Part shown: positions 1 through 64,000 of the stretch, in pieces
How the letters are laid out: every line of letters starts with the position of its first letter
Position numbering within the stretch: position 1 is the first letter of the stretch
Source of the DNA: Aplysia californica
Lineage: Eukaryota > Mollusca > Gastropoda > Aplysiida > Aplysiidae
Direction: 5' to 3'
DNA length: 64,000 bases
NCBI RefSeq assembly: GCF_000002075.1
Contig: NW_004797754.1
Coordinates: forward strand, 303,530-367,529
Notes under the pieces: generated by a model
Seen by the model: the letters and a program-made list of their open reading frames with translations, nothing else
The model's database searches: none
Told to the model about the DNA's origin: nothing
Made by a program: the position numbers and the translations under genes

Positions 1-399
1 TTGGAATCAACACAACATTGTAACGATAACACCCTAGCACACATTTATGCAAGAATTTCACAAATTAGTTGAATATCTTTCTTTGAAGGGCCTTTATACC
101 AGGCCCCGTGTTGTTTACCCTTAGATCTAGCCTACATCGCGACAGCAAAACAACGAATTTTGCAAGAATTTCGCAAGAATTTCGCGGAGTTTCGATCGAT
201 ATTGGCGCTCAGAGATTGAGGTCAGGTTTGTTTACAAGTTCTACTGCCTTTCGACAACTTAAAAAGTCGGAACTATGTTAAAAAGTGCACATTTGTTAAG
301 GATTTCGTTGAGCCGCTCACAGCGTTCGAATGGATAGCGGAAAAACTCAGAGCCGCTGTCAGCGGCCGAATGGACGGAATCAGTTAATGATTTAATAGG
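1..399. other. unassigned DNA before the foldback element
   Basis: It contains a short direct repeat gcaagaatttcgc (about 160-190) and a palindrome gccgctgtcagcggc near 350. No exon can be supported. Confidence 0.4.
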
Positions 400-1225
400 G
401 CCTAAGCCTAAGATAAGTACGGCTGGACTGGCAGTCTAGCCGTACTTAAGTACGGCTAGACTTCTTGGCTATCCGTACTCCCCGTACTTAAGTACAGGTA
501 GACAACCAGGCTAGCCATACTTAAGGACTGCTAGACTGTCAGGCTAGCCATACTTAATATTGATGGCTGAATTGTAAATGAAATTTTTAGTTCGGAGTTT
601 CTACGAACACAGTAACCGGCAAACGGGCACGTAGTCTCAGTATCATGTACACGGTAACCGGGCAGTAGAACTCCAAGTTCAGTTTTTGTCATTCGGTGTT
701 GCCTTCTTCCCCACCCCTCCCCTGACTGAAAAAAAAAATCAATACCCCCCATTCCGGAGCCCTATACTTCGCAGCGCACATGCTTTGAATGAACAGTGGT
801 GACCCCAACCGGTACTCACAATGTGATGTGCACGCACAGGTTCACTGACTGGTCAAGATGGCGAGCCCGACAAGACGCTTTTATATGTGACTTTCTTTTT
901 TATTGAGCAAGTGACAGGTGCACAGGACAAAATATTGATTTAAATAATTTTCATTCTGGTTTACCGTGTACGTAGATACAGAGACTAGGTGCCCGGTTAC
1001 CGTGTACGTAGACACTCCGTTTTTAGTTTGAAATGCCGAAAGTATTTGTATTTCAGACAAAACCAAAAGGTGCCTTACTGACTTGCATTATTTGAACCTG
1101 AATAGTTACGAGATCTAGATGTAATGAGACCTGTGTACTTAACAGGTTTGAGTCGATAGGGCCAAACTAGATCTAAGTACGGCTAGACTCTCAGGCTAGC
1201 TGTACTTAAGTACGGCTAGCCACTT
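400..1225. mobile_element. foldback-type repeat with nested inverted arms
   Basis: The outer arms carry repeats of the palindromic unit agtacggctagac / gtctagccgtact (about 411-560 and 1176-1222). The inner arms (about 592-665 and 957-1019) are inverted copies sharing acacggtaaccgggca and agtctc. No coding sequence is seen. Confidence 0.55.
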
Positions 1226-1712
1226 CGATTTGATATTTAATTTTACAGTTAGATAAAGATTTGAAAATTTCTCGACAATAATCGATTTGCGACAGCTTTA
1301 GTGGCTTTGTGTGATCTGCAGCTACCAGTACTGCAGTTTGACCCCAGAAGCAGTGCATCTGTATGCGGGAGTGAAAGTAAAATTTTACCACATCTAGATT
1401 GTAGAATCTAGATATATCTATCTACTCTCGAAAATCTCAGATTATTTCAATTCTTTTTTGTTTTTAGGTAATTGAAATAGAGAGACCCTGAATTGCCAGG
1501 TAATTGTTGAGGAGTAAATTAAGCGTGAGACTGGAAGGAAACACTAAAAGTGAGAAAATCAAAATCCAAGCTAAGAATGGCCCTTTTTCGGCAGATCCCT
1601 CCCACAAAATAATTTTATTATTTGCCGGTTTGGGCCCCAAGAGGGGAGGACTTCCGTAACGAGTGACCACGATGAGACCGAGTAGAATAGAAGTTTGGGG
1701 TAAGGGTAGGGT

Positions 1713-2202
1713 TTGGGTCAAGGAGTTTACAGTAATGGAGGATGCTCTGTGGGCGGCACCCACGCCTGATAGGAGCCCTCTCTCGCAGCGGAACTGTGGT
1801 CTACCTGCGCTGCGCTTACGCACTGAAATCTAGATAAGAAAGAAAGGTTTTATTCCGAGATTAGGCAAGTCAATGAGTAAAAATGCCTTCCACCTGTGTT
1901 GTGTTTAAGTGTAAGAACGGATATGATGCTGCAGTGGACTGAAGTTTTCACAGGTGTTGTTTTCCTTTTTAAAAAATCTGAATGAAAGTGTTTTTATGCA
2001 CCCAGCGACACAATTTAGTATATTTTAAACATTTATAAGAGGCTGGCTCCGGCGCTATCTGCTAAGGCCCACCCGGGCAGAAAGGGATACACTGTAACAA
2101 CACCCCAGAAGAAATAATTGCATAAGAGCATGCTCTATGCGCTTCACAACTATTACAAGAAAGACCGAGATACTTGATTTTAAAAAAATATTCTTTCTTG
2201 TG
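1713..2202 (+). mobile_element. THAP-domain DNA transposon fragment, copy 1
   Basis: This ~490-bp segment is repeated at 12857-13308. From an ATG at 1883 it reads MPSTCVVFKCKNGYDAAVD, then SFHR after an in-frame stop. That fits the start of a THAP zinc finger (C-x4-C, then SFHRFP), close to the CSAYGCKNRYD...SFHKFP start of human THAP1. It is too short and broken to be functional. The rest of the window 1226-1712 shows no gene. Confidence 0.7.
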
Positions 2203-2261
2203 TGTGTGTGTGCGTGTGTATGTAGTATGTATATGTATATGTATATACATATATATATACA

Positions 2262-2420
2262 GAGCTGTTAAAGTACTTTTTAAAAAGTACTTAAGTACAC
2301 ATTTAAAATCTAAAAAATGTACTTAAGTACAGTAAAAGTACTTTCCTGTAAAATGTACTTGAGTACAAGTACTTTTTAAAAAAGTACTTATGAGTACATT
2401 TTGAGTACTTTCTGCTAATA
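2262..2420 (+). mobile_element. hAT-like transposon end
   Basis: It starts cagagctgttaaagtac and carries many palindromic aagtactt / gtacttaagtac units, a pattern typical of hAT subterminal regions. No matching opposite end was found. Confidence 0.45.
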
Positions 2421-3176
2421 TCATGCTAAAACTCTTCAGTGCTAACGCAAAACATCATATTGAATAACATATCCAGTATATTTGACAAATTAGGCCATTT
2501 ATTACTAAAAATGTCAACAGTATACCAAGCATTTGATACATGTACGCACTGAACGTAGGTGGAAATGGTCTGTGAAATTGAAAAAAACAAACCCATACAA
2601 ACTGACACAAATACAGGGTACTACTAGCTTGTGAGTGCACCTAACCTTTGTAACATCCACTGCCATTGTAAATGACCAAGACAAATTTCTCCCTGCGAGA
2701 TGAATAAAGGTTGTCTCTGTCATTGTCATTTAGGTGGTAGTTTTGAGGTATATATGCTATGTTCAGATGTGGGATATTGTTGTTCTTGAAATTCCAGAGA
2801 CAGAGATTCATTGATGTCACTAAAAAAATCACAAGAAAAATTCATAAAGCCTTTCTAGAGAAAAAATGGTATACAATAATCTAAAATTGACAAACAGCTT
2901 GCATTTTCACTCACTGATGATGCGCTACAAAGTGAGAATATAAATGCAAATGAAATACTCTTTCTGGTTATAGAAGTGAAAACTGAATATTCATTCATTG
3001 GTGTTCTGATTATTTTTCTCTCTCATTTTTATCAGCTATTCAAGGGGCATCCTGTATTTTAGTCATATTGTGCTGAAAAAATTTTGTTAAGTGACTTGGT
3101 AACTCTGAGAGGCCCATTATCTTTAAAATTAATGTATTATTTTCCTTGTGTTGACTCAATTTATTTTACATTTTTT
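2421..3176. other. unassigned intronic or upstream DNA
   Basis: AT-rich, with no coding signal or recognised repeat. Confidence 0.4.
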
Positions 3177-3360
3177 ATGGGTGGTTGGCGGGTGCTCTGG
3201 TGTGCTTTTTTTCTTCTTTCCTATTAAACGTCTATCGTCTTTTTCATCCCTCTTTCTATTTTGTGTTTGTTGTACTCTCTTGTAACACCTCAAATCTTCG
3301 GCACTTTTATGACCTTATGTGTTGCAAGTGCTGTAAAACTCTTACTAAAACTAAAACTTA
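3177..3360 (+). mobile_element. S1 SINE copy
   Basis: It starts gggtggttggcgggtgctctgg and ends cttactaaaactaaaac. It is a typical member of the ~177-bp family S1, whose borders are fixed by the copy at 31067-31243. Confidence 0.8.
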
Positions 3361-3540
3361 CATTTTTTCAAACTAAATATTTTGAAACAAATTTTATGAA
3401 AAGTTTTATTTTGTGATGCTTCTTTCTACTTGAATTTTTAACATGAATTGATTTCATGAGAATTTCCTATTTAAACTCCAAGCTAGGTGTAGTATAGATT
3501 GATTCTCACCTATGTTTTTTAACATTTTATCTCCCCACAG

Positions 3541-57908
<54,368 letters not shown>

Positions 57909-58588
57909 AATATTATGTCCGCAGGTCTTTTCAGAAATGTTTATTTTATATATGTGCGTATATATCTGTATATATACGAATATACATCTAACATCTGATT
58001 TCCTGAATGTTAACAATCTCGCAGGCGCCCTCTTTTATTTAAATATTAATAAAAGGAGACGTAAAACTGAAAATTTGTGGTACATATATTTTTTGTTACT
58101 GTTTTGGGAGATCAGTTGAATTTGTTTTGTTCTTCTCACTGCCTGTACTTTCATTTTTAGTATCTTGACTTGCCAAGTTTGCTGCAGGCTGTGTGCATTC
58201 TTCTTTTCAAACTACAGCGGTCTCTGAATGGGATATCGGACAAGAAAAATCTAGTTTTTTAAATAGAAAAGATTTTTCTTTATATTCATCTCTAGTTGAT
58301 TTTGATTGTATGTACCTATGACGCATAGATTAGATTTGTATGAAGTTTTCTTTGCTAGTGTACTAAGTAGCAATTTTGGGGGAAGGGTTTAAGTAAAGGT
58401 TTGACAGATTAGTTGTAGCCAATGAGATTTACTCTCAACTCATGTCATCACTGTATATCTGTGACAATCTGTATGTTTAATAGAGGTTTAATGCTAGCTT
58501 GTCATAAATAGTAAAATATGAGAGAGAGATCATTTTAGGAAGCCATGAAGTTTGCAGTGAGATTTCTTGTAACCAATAAAGACATATA
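57909..58588 (+). other. likely 3' UTR of the CCDC18-like gene
   Basis: AT-rich sequence without coding signal follows the stop. AATAAA occurs at 58048-58053 and, better placed, at 58575-58580. A DNA transposon begins at 58589. Confidence 0.55.
58575..58580 (+). promoter_or_regulatory. candidate poly(A) signal AATAAA
   Basis: It lies 667 bases after the stop codon in an otherwise AT-rich 3' end. Cleavage 10-30 bases downstream would fall inside the terminal repeat of the element starting at 58589. Confidence 0.5.
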
Positions 58589-59581
58589 CAGTAGTCTCCG
58601 CCTAAACGCATGTCATACAAAAGCACGCTCCACTCAAACTCAGGCTTTTGTCACATGACGGGTTTTTTACTATATTATTTAGACGAACAAACGCATGGCC
58701 ACTTCTTCTTAACGCATGCTTCAATCCGTGAAACGCACTGACAGGCGAAGCTTGGTGAAGGGAAATTTTCGTTGCAATCTACACAGCTTGAATAAGACAA
58801 CCCTGGCAACCGGATACCGGTATTTGACAAGCCTGGCCCTCATGCAGAGCAAAGAGAGTGATGGACAGAGTTTTCACGGACACATTGGTCGGATGGTATA
58901 TTGGGGAGGGGAGGCTGAAATGTCTTCTGATTGGTCTCTCAAAATGTATTCTGATTGTTCCCTCAAAATGCGTCTTTGAGAAAAGGTTTCTGACTAAGTG
59001 TTTGATTGACTGCTTATGTAGTATTTAGTTAGGCCTATAATGCGCAAGACACTTGAATGCTGTAAAAGACAAGATAGGCCTCTTGTTAAAGATTAGTAAA
59101 GTAATCAGCTGTGCTTGATGAATGAATCGCAAGCGGAAAATCTGATGTCATCCATGCCTTTACCGAGTTGCAATAGATGACAGGCAGTTGGGATTGGTCG
59201 CTTTGAAAGCAGCGTGGCTGAGTAGAGCTTTTCCCTGGGACCACTTCTGTCATGAACGGTATCCTCTTATCTGTTCCCGACATTTTATAGTGCATTTATC
59301 AACAGTGAGTCCGTCTTTCTGCGCCCCCCCTCCTTCCCCAACCCATTCAACGGCTTTGTATTCATAATTCATAACCGCAGTTAGGGAATTCTACATAAAA
59401 CAGTCACGTGTCATCACATTATCCACATTATCGACCCTCCAAGGGAGGTCACTAAAATATCAAGGAAATCAGATGATTGTGTCCCTTTCTCCCTTTGCAC
59501 TGGTTCTTATAAAGGCATGCTCTGTATAAACCCATGCTTAGAGACCTTCCCAAACACCTGATGTTTAGGCAGAGACTACTG
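58589..59581. mobile_element. pogo/Tigger-like non-autonomous element, 993 bp
   Basis: The ends CAGTAGTCTCCGCCTAAAC and GTTTAGGCAGAGACTACTG are inverted and flanked by TA on both sides. No transposase frame of useful length. Confidence 0.82.
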
Positions 59582-59583
59582 TA

Positions 59584-59708
59584 CCAGTTTGAAAGCAGCA
59601 CGAAATATGGTTTTAACAAGTACCAGAAGGATCTCATTCTCTCTATCTCTGTGGTTCTATATCTCCTTCTCTCTCTCCCTGTGGTTCTATATCTCCTTCT
59701 CTCTCTCC

Positions 59709-59740
<32 letters not shown>

Positions 59741-62700
59741 AATTCTTAGACCTTAGTAATAGTAATATCAGCCGGGACTCCTGAAGATTGTGACTGTTAA
59801 GTCACTTAATGTGTCCCTTTTGGGCTGTTCGCCTTTGTATTTCAATTTATTTATATTGTTCGTTCTGGCGATCAAACTTTGTGGCAAAATTTGCCTCTTC
59901 AGTGTTTTGTCGTCATTTTTTTTTGGTTCCATTTCATGTTACTTTTGAAACTTTTCACTCCCGAACCAGTCAATAGTCAATTGAACGCTGATAGAATTGT
60001 TTCAAAAGTCAAAATTTTTATATTTTGTTTGATCTACTCAAACAGTGAAGTCAGAATTAGATTTTGTTTCCATTTGTGGACGATGCATGAAAGGCGAGTC
60101 TTGTCATGCACCCGGTAATGCTCACTGTAGAAGAAGACACTTCATTGTTTGTTTAAAGTTGGAAATTTCTCTCGTGTTGTAATTTGAATTTTCACTGTGA
60201 CTTTGATTTTTAATGTTAATTCATTCAATAGCATGATTTTTAACTTTTAAACCCACATAGAGTACACATTCTATCTATGCTTTATTGATCTTTGTGCCTC
60301 CTATGCTATGGAAAGGTGTTCAGTTATCAGCTAGATAAAAGTCTCCTTATTATAGATGAACAATTTAGTTTACTGTTAAGACTGACCACAATAATACTAA
60401 AACTTGTATTCAGTTTTCTGTGTACCGGTAGTGGAGAAAACCAGTGCTTCAATATCAGTTTTGATTTTATGTCCCTGTTGTTAGCTGCATAACGACTGGA
60501 AAAAAATGGTAAATTATATTCGTTTTAATTTATTAATACTACAGTGACAATTCGTGTACAGTGGATGAAAACAAAGGATAACTTTCTGGATCTATGATAA
60601 TTTCCTGGCACCTGAAGAAAAAAAAAGCTGTTGTTCCCACTGCACTTGAGACAACAAAAGGTGAATTGAATATATTTTGTGAAATATTTACAAAGTGGAA
60701 ATTTTTAAAGGTGTATAATGTATGAAAGCCCAAGTAGATATAGTTGGAACCTGAATTGACATCACTTTTTCGTCATCTTCGAATGTTGCTTTGCAGTTTG
60801 CAGCGCCTCATTCAAGCTTTTAAAAAGTCATATTTTGGGGAGGAGGATTTCTTGATTCTTTGGAGTGATGAAAATATGTTGAGGGTTGGTGATAGATCAT
60901 TTTACTTTGTACAAATTCATCTGATATGACCCAGAGGCTTTGAACTATTGTAGGGAAAGCATCGTCTGGCAAGTTTATTGTACTGATAAGTATTTTGTTC
61001 TAATGATTGTATTGTGCTAACTTACTTGTAATGTACAGAATCTGCTAGGACTTATTGTCTCCGACCAGCATCTTGCACCATAAAGATATGAGTCCAGTTT
61101 CCACTGGAGAAAATATTTTTTTCTAATGTTTTCATCATTCTGCTTGAGATATAATACCTTCCTACAAAGCTTGGGTTGGTCTGTGACATTGTATTAAGTC
61201 TGTCCATGTAAACCATTCTCAGTCATTCTTCTTAATTGCAGTCTTGAAATATTGGTCTTTTGCCCTTTTATTAATGGTATGAGTGATCTAGATTCTTCTT
61301 AATTTTATTCCGCCAAGGCAGTTCTACCCTGAAACTAATAAATAGAAAACGAGTTGTTTCGTATGTTTTACTACAAACAGTGAAATAATCAATCATAGTC
61401 AAGTGCCTAGTGTGGTGAGCAGTAATGTGGAACAGTCTGAAAAGCAGGAAGCTATAAATACTCTTTTGAAAGGCAAATTTGAATACTGAAATTGAATTTT
61501 AATCATTTAGTTTCTGAGGATTTGTCTTGATGCTTGCCCCGAAATCTTGGAGAGATGAGATAATCCATGTTTTTAAAAAATTCATTTAAATTTAAGAAAT
61601 AATATATTCTTTACAAAATAATCGGGGAAAAATGCAACTAGATTTACTTTTATTAGAAAAAGAATACTGCTTCCAACTTGCCAGATTCCACTGCGGTACA
61701 GAGAGGGTAAGTTATTTGTTTCTCTCACTGTAGTTGCAACTATGGGTTTTCATTCATGACCAGTACCCATCTCTCTAGTGACTTAAGAATATGACATTAC
61801 AGTAGACAGAGAAATGAACTTTCATCGTCTTTGTTTGGTTGAGATCGCTTCACATGCTAAATTGTTATGTATTTTCAAAGTTTCCATGGATTTGTCTTAG
61901 TTTCAATTCCATGTGACCCTCCATTTTGTCGCTATTTACTTTAAAAATTAACACATGCACTTTTTTCTGGGTCAATTTTGACCATTAAAAAACTCAAAGA
62001 AAGAAGAATAACTTTACTTTTACTGTATAGCCTCGTTTTCAGTCAATCCTAATTTGGATATTCTTCCAAGACCTCATAAAAATGCATACTACTATGGCAG
62101 TGTCAAGTATTCAGCGAATAAATAGCCACACAACGCCGTTCTTGGTGCTAATCGATAGACTCGGCGCAACACCACTCTATTTGTTATGTTAATAAATGGT
62201 TATACGACAGTTTCAATTCTGGTGGTGTGGTGTTGAATTTCGCTCAACTATGATAGTAATAATGAATAAAAAGAAGGAGAAAAAGAAGAGGAATGACATG
62301 ATCTGATGAAGACATGAGCACAGTCTTTTTTTTTTTTCAGAAATAAAAGTGCAAAAAAGATACAGATCTGTGCCAAAATATCTTTTTGGCAATTTTGCTG
62401 CTTCACTCTTTGTAAATGAAGCCTCATTTCCATTAACTGCACTATATGAATATGACTATAAAATATACAGTACAGTATAACAGGGATAGGTCAAACGCAG
62501 CAGACTCAAAATCACGCATCCCTGGAACTGTGCCTGCAGTCCCCTTTTTTAATTTCTTTATCTTTGTAAGATATCCCTCAAACTCCTGAGGTCGACCCTG
62601 ACGAATTGGAACTATCCGTGTTATACTGTATGTATAATTTGTATATTTACCAGTACATATTATTGAGTTGTAAGTCGTTTACTAATATATTTGTGGTGCT

Positions 62701-62840
62701 ACCACTGGAAAGATTCCGTCCTGTATCAATGATATTCACACAGTTTATTTAACTGTGATGTGCCAGGCCTTACTTACTACTCCTAATATGCCAACGATCT
62801 GGCTATACATGTGTTAGAATTTGTGTTGGCTTGGTTAATA
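59584..62840. other. intergenic DNA, no gene recognised
   Basis: About 3.2 kb with only short frames and a CT-rich tract (59640-59742). Neither coding exons nor a convincing repeat border could be supported. Confidence 0.4.
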
Positions 62841-63283
62841 ACATATGTGAGGCAGCATGGTGAAATCAGGCGCTCGTCAAAATAATGAAATCGAAGAAAA
62901 AGGCATTTTCACAACAGTTTGGCAATTTTTTTCGAAATTTGTTTTTTTGCTAAGCACCTTTCACATTCAAATGAAAACACATTTCCATATAAACTTTAGT
63001 CAAAAACCTTGTTTAAAGGCACAAAACATAATTTTCAGTTTTCAAGGACACCAGCTATTGAAGTTACCAAACTTTGGCGGCCATTTTCTCAATAATTTAA
63101 CCATAGAAACTAGGCTACCCCACCTTCTTCAATTGCAAATATTTCGATTTCTATTCAACCAAGATGGATATATTTTTTTCACTGAAAGCAAGGCAAGTAA
63201 ATAAGCTTTCAGAAGATATCAATAACTCCACATACTCAAAAAATTTATGAGCGCCTGATTCCACCCTGTCATGACACATATGT
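62841..63283 (+). mobile_element. MITE family M1, reference copy
   Basis: The ends ACATATGTGaggcagcatgg and tgacACATATGT are inverted, continued by tgaaatcaggcgctc / gagcgcctgattcca. A 443-bp non-coding element with three other copies in the window. Confidence 0.85.
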
Positions 63284-63389
63284 TGGAGCAAATGGCATTT
63301 CTCCCCCCCCCCCCCCCTCTTGCTCTCTCTGTGGCTCTGTCTCTCTCTGTTTCTCTCTGTCTGTCTCTCTGTCTTTGTCTCTGTCTCTG

Positions 63390-63390
<1 letters not shown>

Positions 63391-63481
<91 letters not shown>
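63391..63481. repeat. (CT)n microsatellite
   Basis: Uninterrupted CT repeat preceded by CTGT-type degenerate repeats from 63317. Confidence 0.97.
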
Positions 63482-63484
<3 letters not shown>

Positions 63485-64000
63485 TCAAAGTATGCAAACT
63501 TTATTTTCTTCTGATCTTTTAAAATCAATTACTTCTCATGAGTGTTCTTAATATTATAATAATAAGTTCTTGAACTTTAATTTTAAGCCATCTTTCAACT
63601 AACGTATTACTATAGCTGCGGTATATATACTTTAAATGCTCATGGGGTGTTCCGTCAGACTCCTCTCTTGTATGCTGTGGTTTGATGTGTAAATCGGCTG
63701 CCTTATCCCATCGAAAAATGTGAAATTTTCAATGAATGAATGACTTGATATATATGGTGCTGTGCATCAAGCACATTCCCTATTATGCTCATTTTGTAGT
63801 GTGAACTTTTGTATTTTACTGTATGTGCGCATGTGTGTCTTAGAGAGCCATGTGCAGAACTGAAAATGAGTGTCAGGTCCTGCAGGTTCGATTACTTCTT
63901 GAAACTGGTCCTGTCTTTGATTCTTTGACTTCTTTTCTGCCACTTTATAAGACTTTTGTAACCACTTATAGCTTCCATAAGGCGTTCATGGAGGGTGGGA
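63482..64000. other. intergenic DNA, nothing recognised
   Basis: No exon or repeat border can be supported. Confidence 0.35.

Noticed and set aside
857-890. ATG in aagatggcgagcccg as the start of the CCDC18-like gene
   Set aside because: The frame stops after ten codons and no donor gives the phase needed by exon 1; it only resembles a YY1-type motif.
63151-63528. Arg-Glu repeat frames on the minus strand
   Set aside because: Translation of the CT/GA microsatellite.
63880-63900. ggttcgattac as a pol III B box
   Set aside because: No A box or tRNA-like fold upstream.

Overview
This is an animal nuclear window: AT-rich, intron-rich and crowded with transposable-element remains. There are no bacterial-style operons, no rRNA and no convincing tRNA gene. 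The element mix (RTE and L2/CR1-type LINEs, THAP-bearing and mariner-like DNA transposons, several SINE families) suggests a lophotrochozoan, most likely a mollusc; that taxon is an inference.

One host gene fills most of the window on the + strand. Thirty-one coding exons between 3541 and 57908 join with compatible phases and canonical GT/AG sites into a 1,436-residue reading frame with a stop at 57906-57908. The 5' end lies upstream of 3541, because the first visible exon begins inside a codon. The product is a long coiled coil that matches vertebrate CCDC18 block by block, as far as I remember that sequence. It differs in being strikingly cysteine-rich through its middle and C-terminal two thirds (about 70 Cys, with seven Cys-Cys pairs). 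A 955-base assembly gap (33749-34703) lies in the intron before exon 17.

Layout. 1-3540: upstream or intronic DNA with a foldback element, a THAP transposon piece and a hAT-like end. 3541-30376: exons 1-15, with introns holding mariner-like remnants, MITEs with short target duplications, TTAA-flanked elements and many copies of a roughly 177-bp SINE. 30377-33079: an unclassified fossil element. 33080-57908: exons 16-31, with the gap, a 2.3-kb terminal-inverted-repeat element, an RTE fragment, a hAT MITE, tandem and inverted repeat amplification before exon 20, tRNA-headed SINEs and an L2/CR1 fragment. 57909-64000: the 3' UTR, a pogo/Tigger-like element directly after the AATAAA, then gene-free DNA with one MITE and microsatellites.

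The most interesting pattern outside the gene is a short hairpin-forming 3' tail shared by at least three SINE families with unrelated bodies. Its stem changes on both sides together, which suggests selection on RNA structure, for example recognition by a partner LINE reverse transcriptase.
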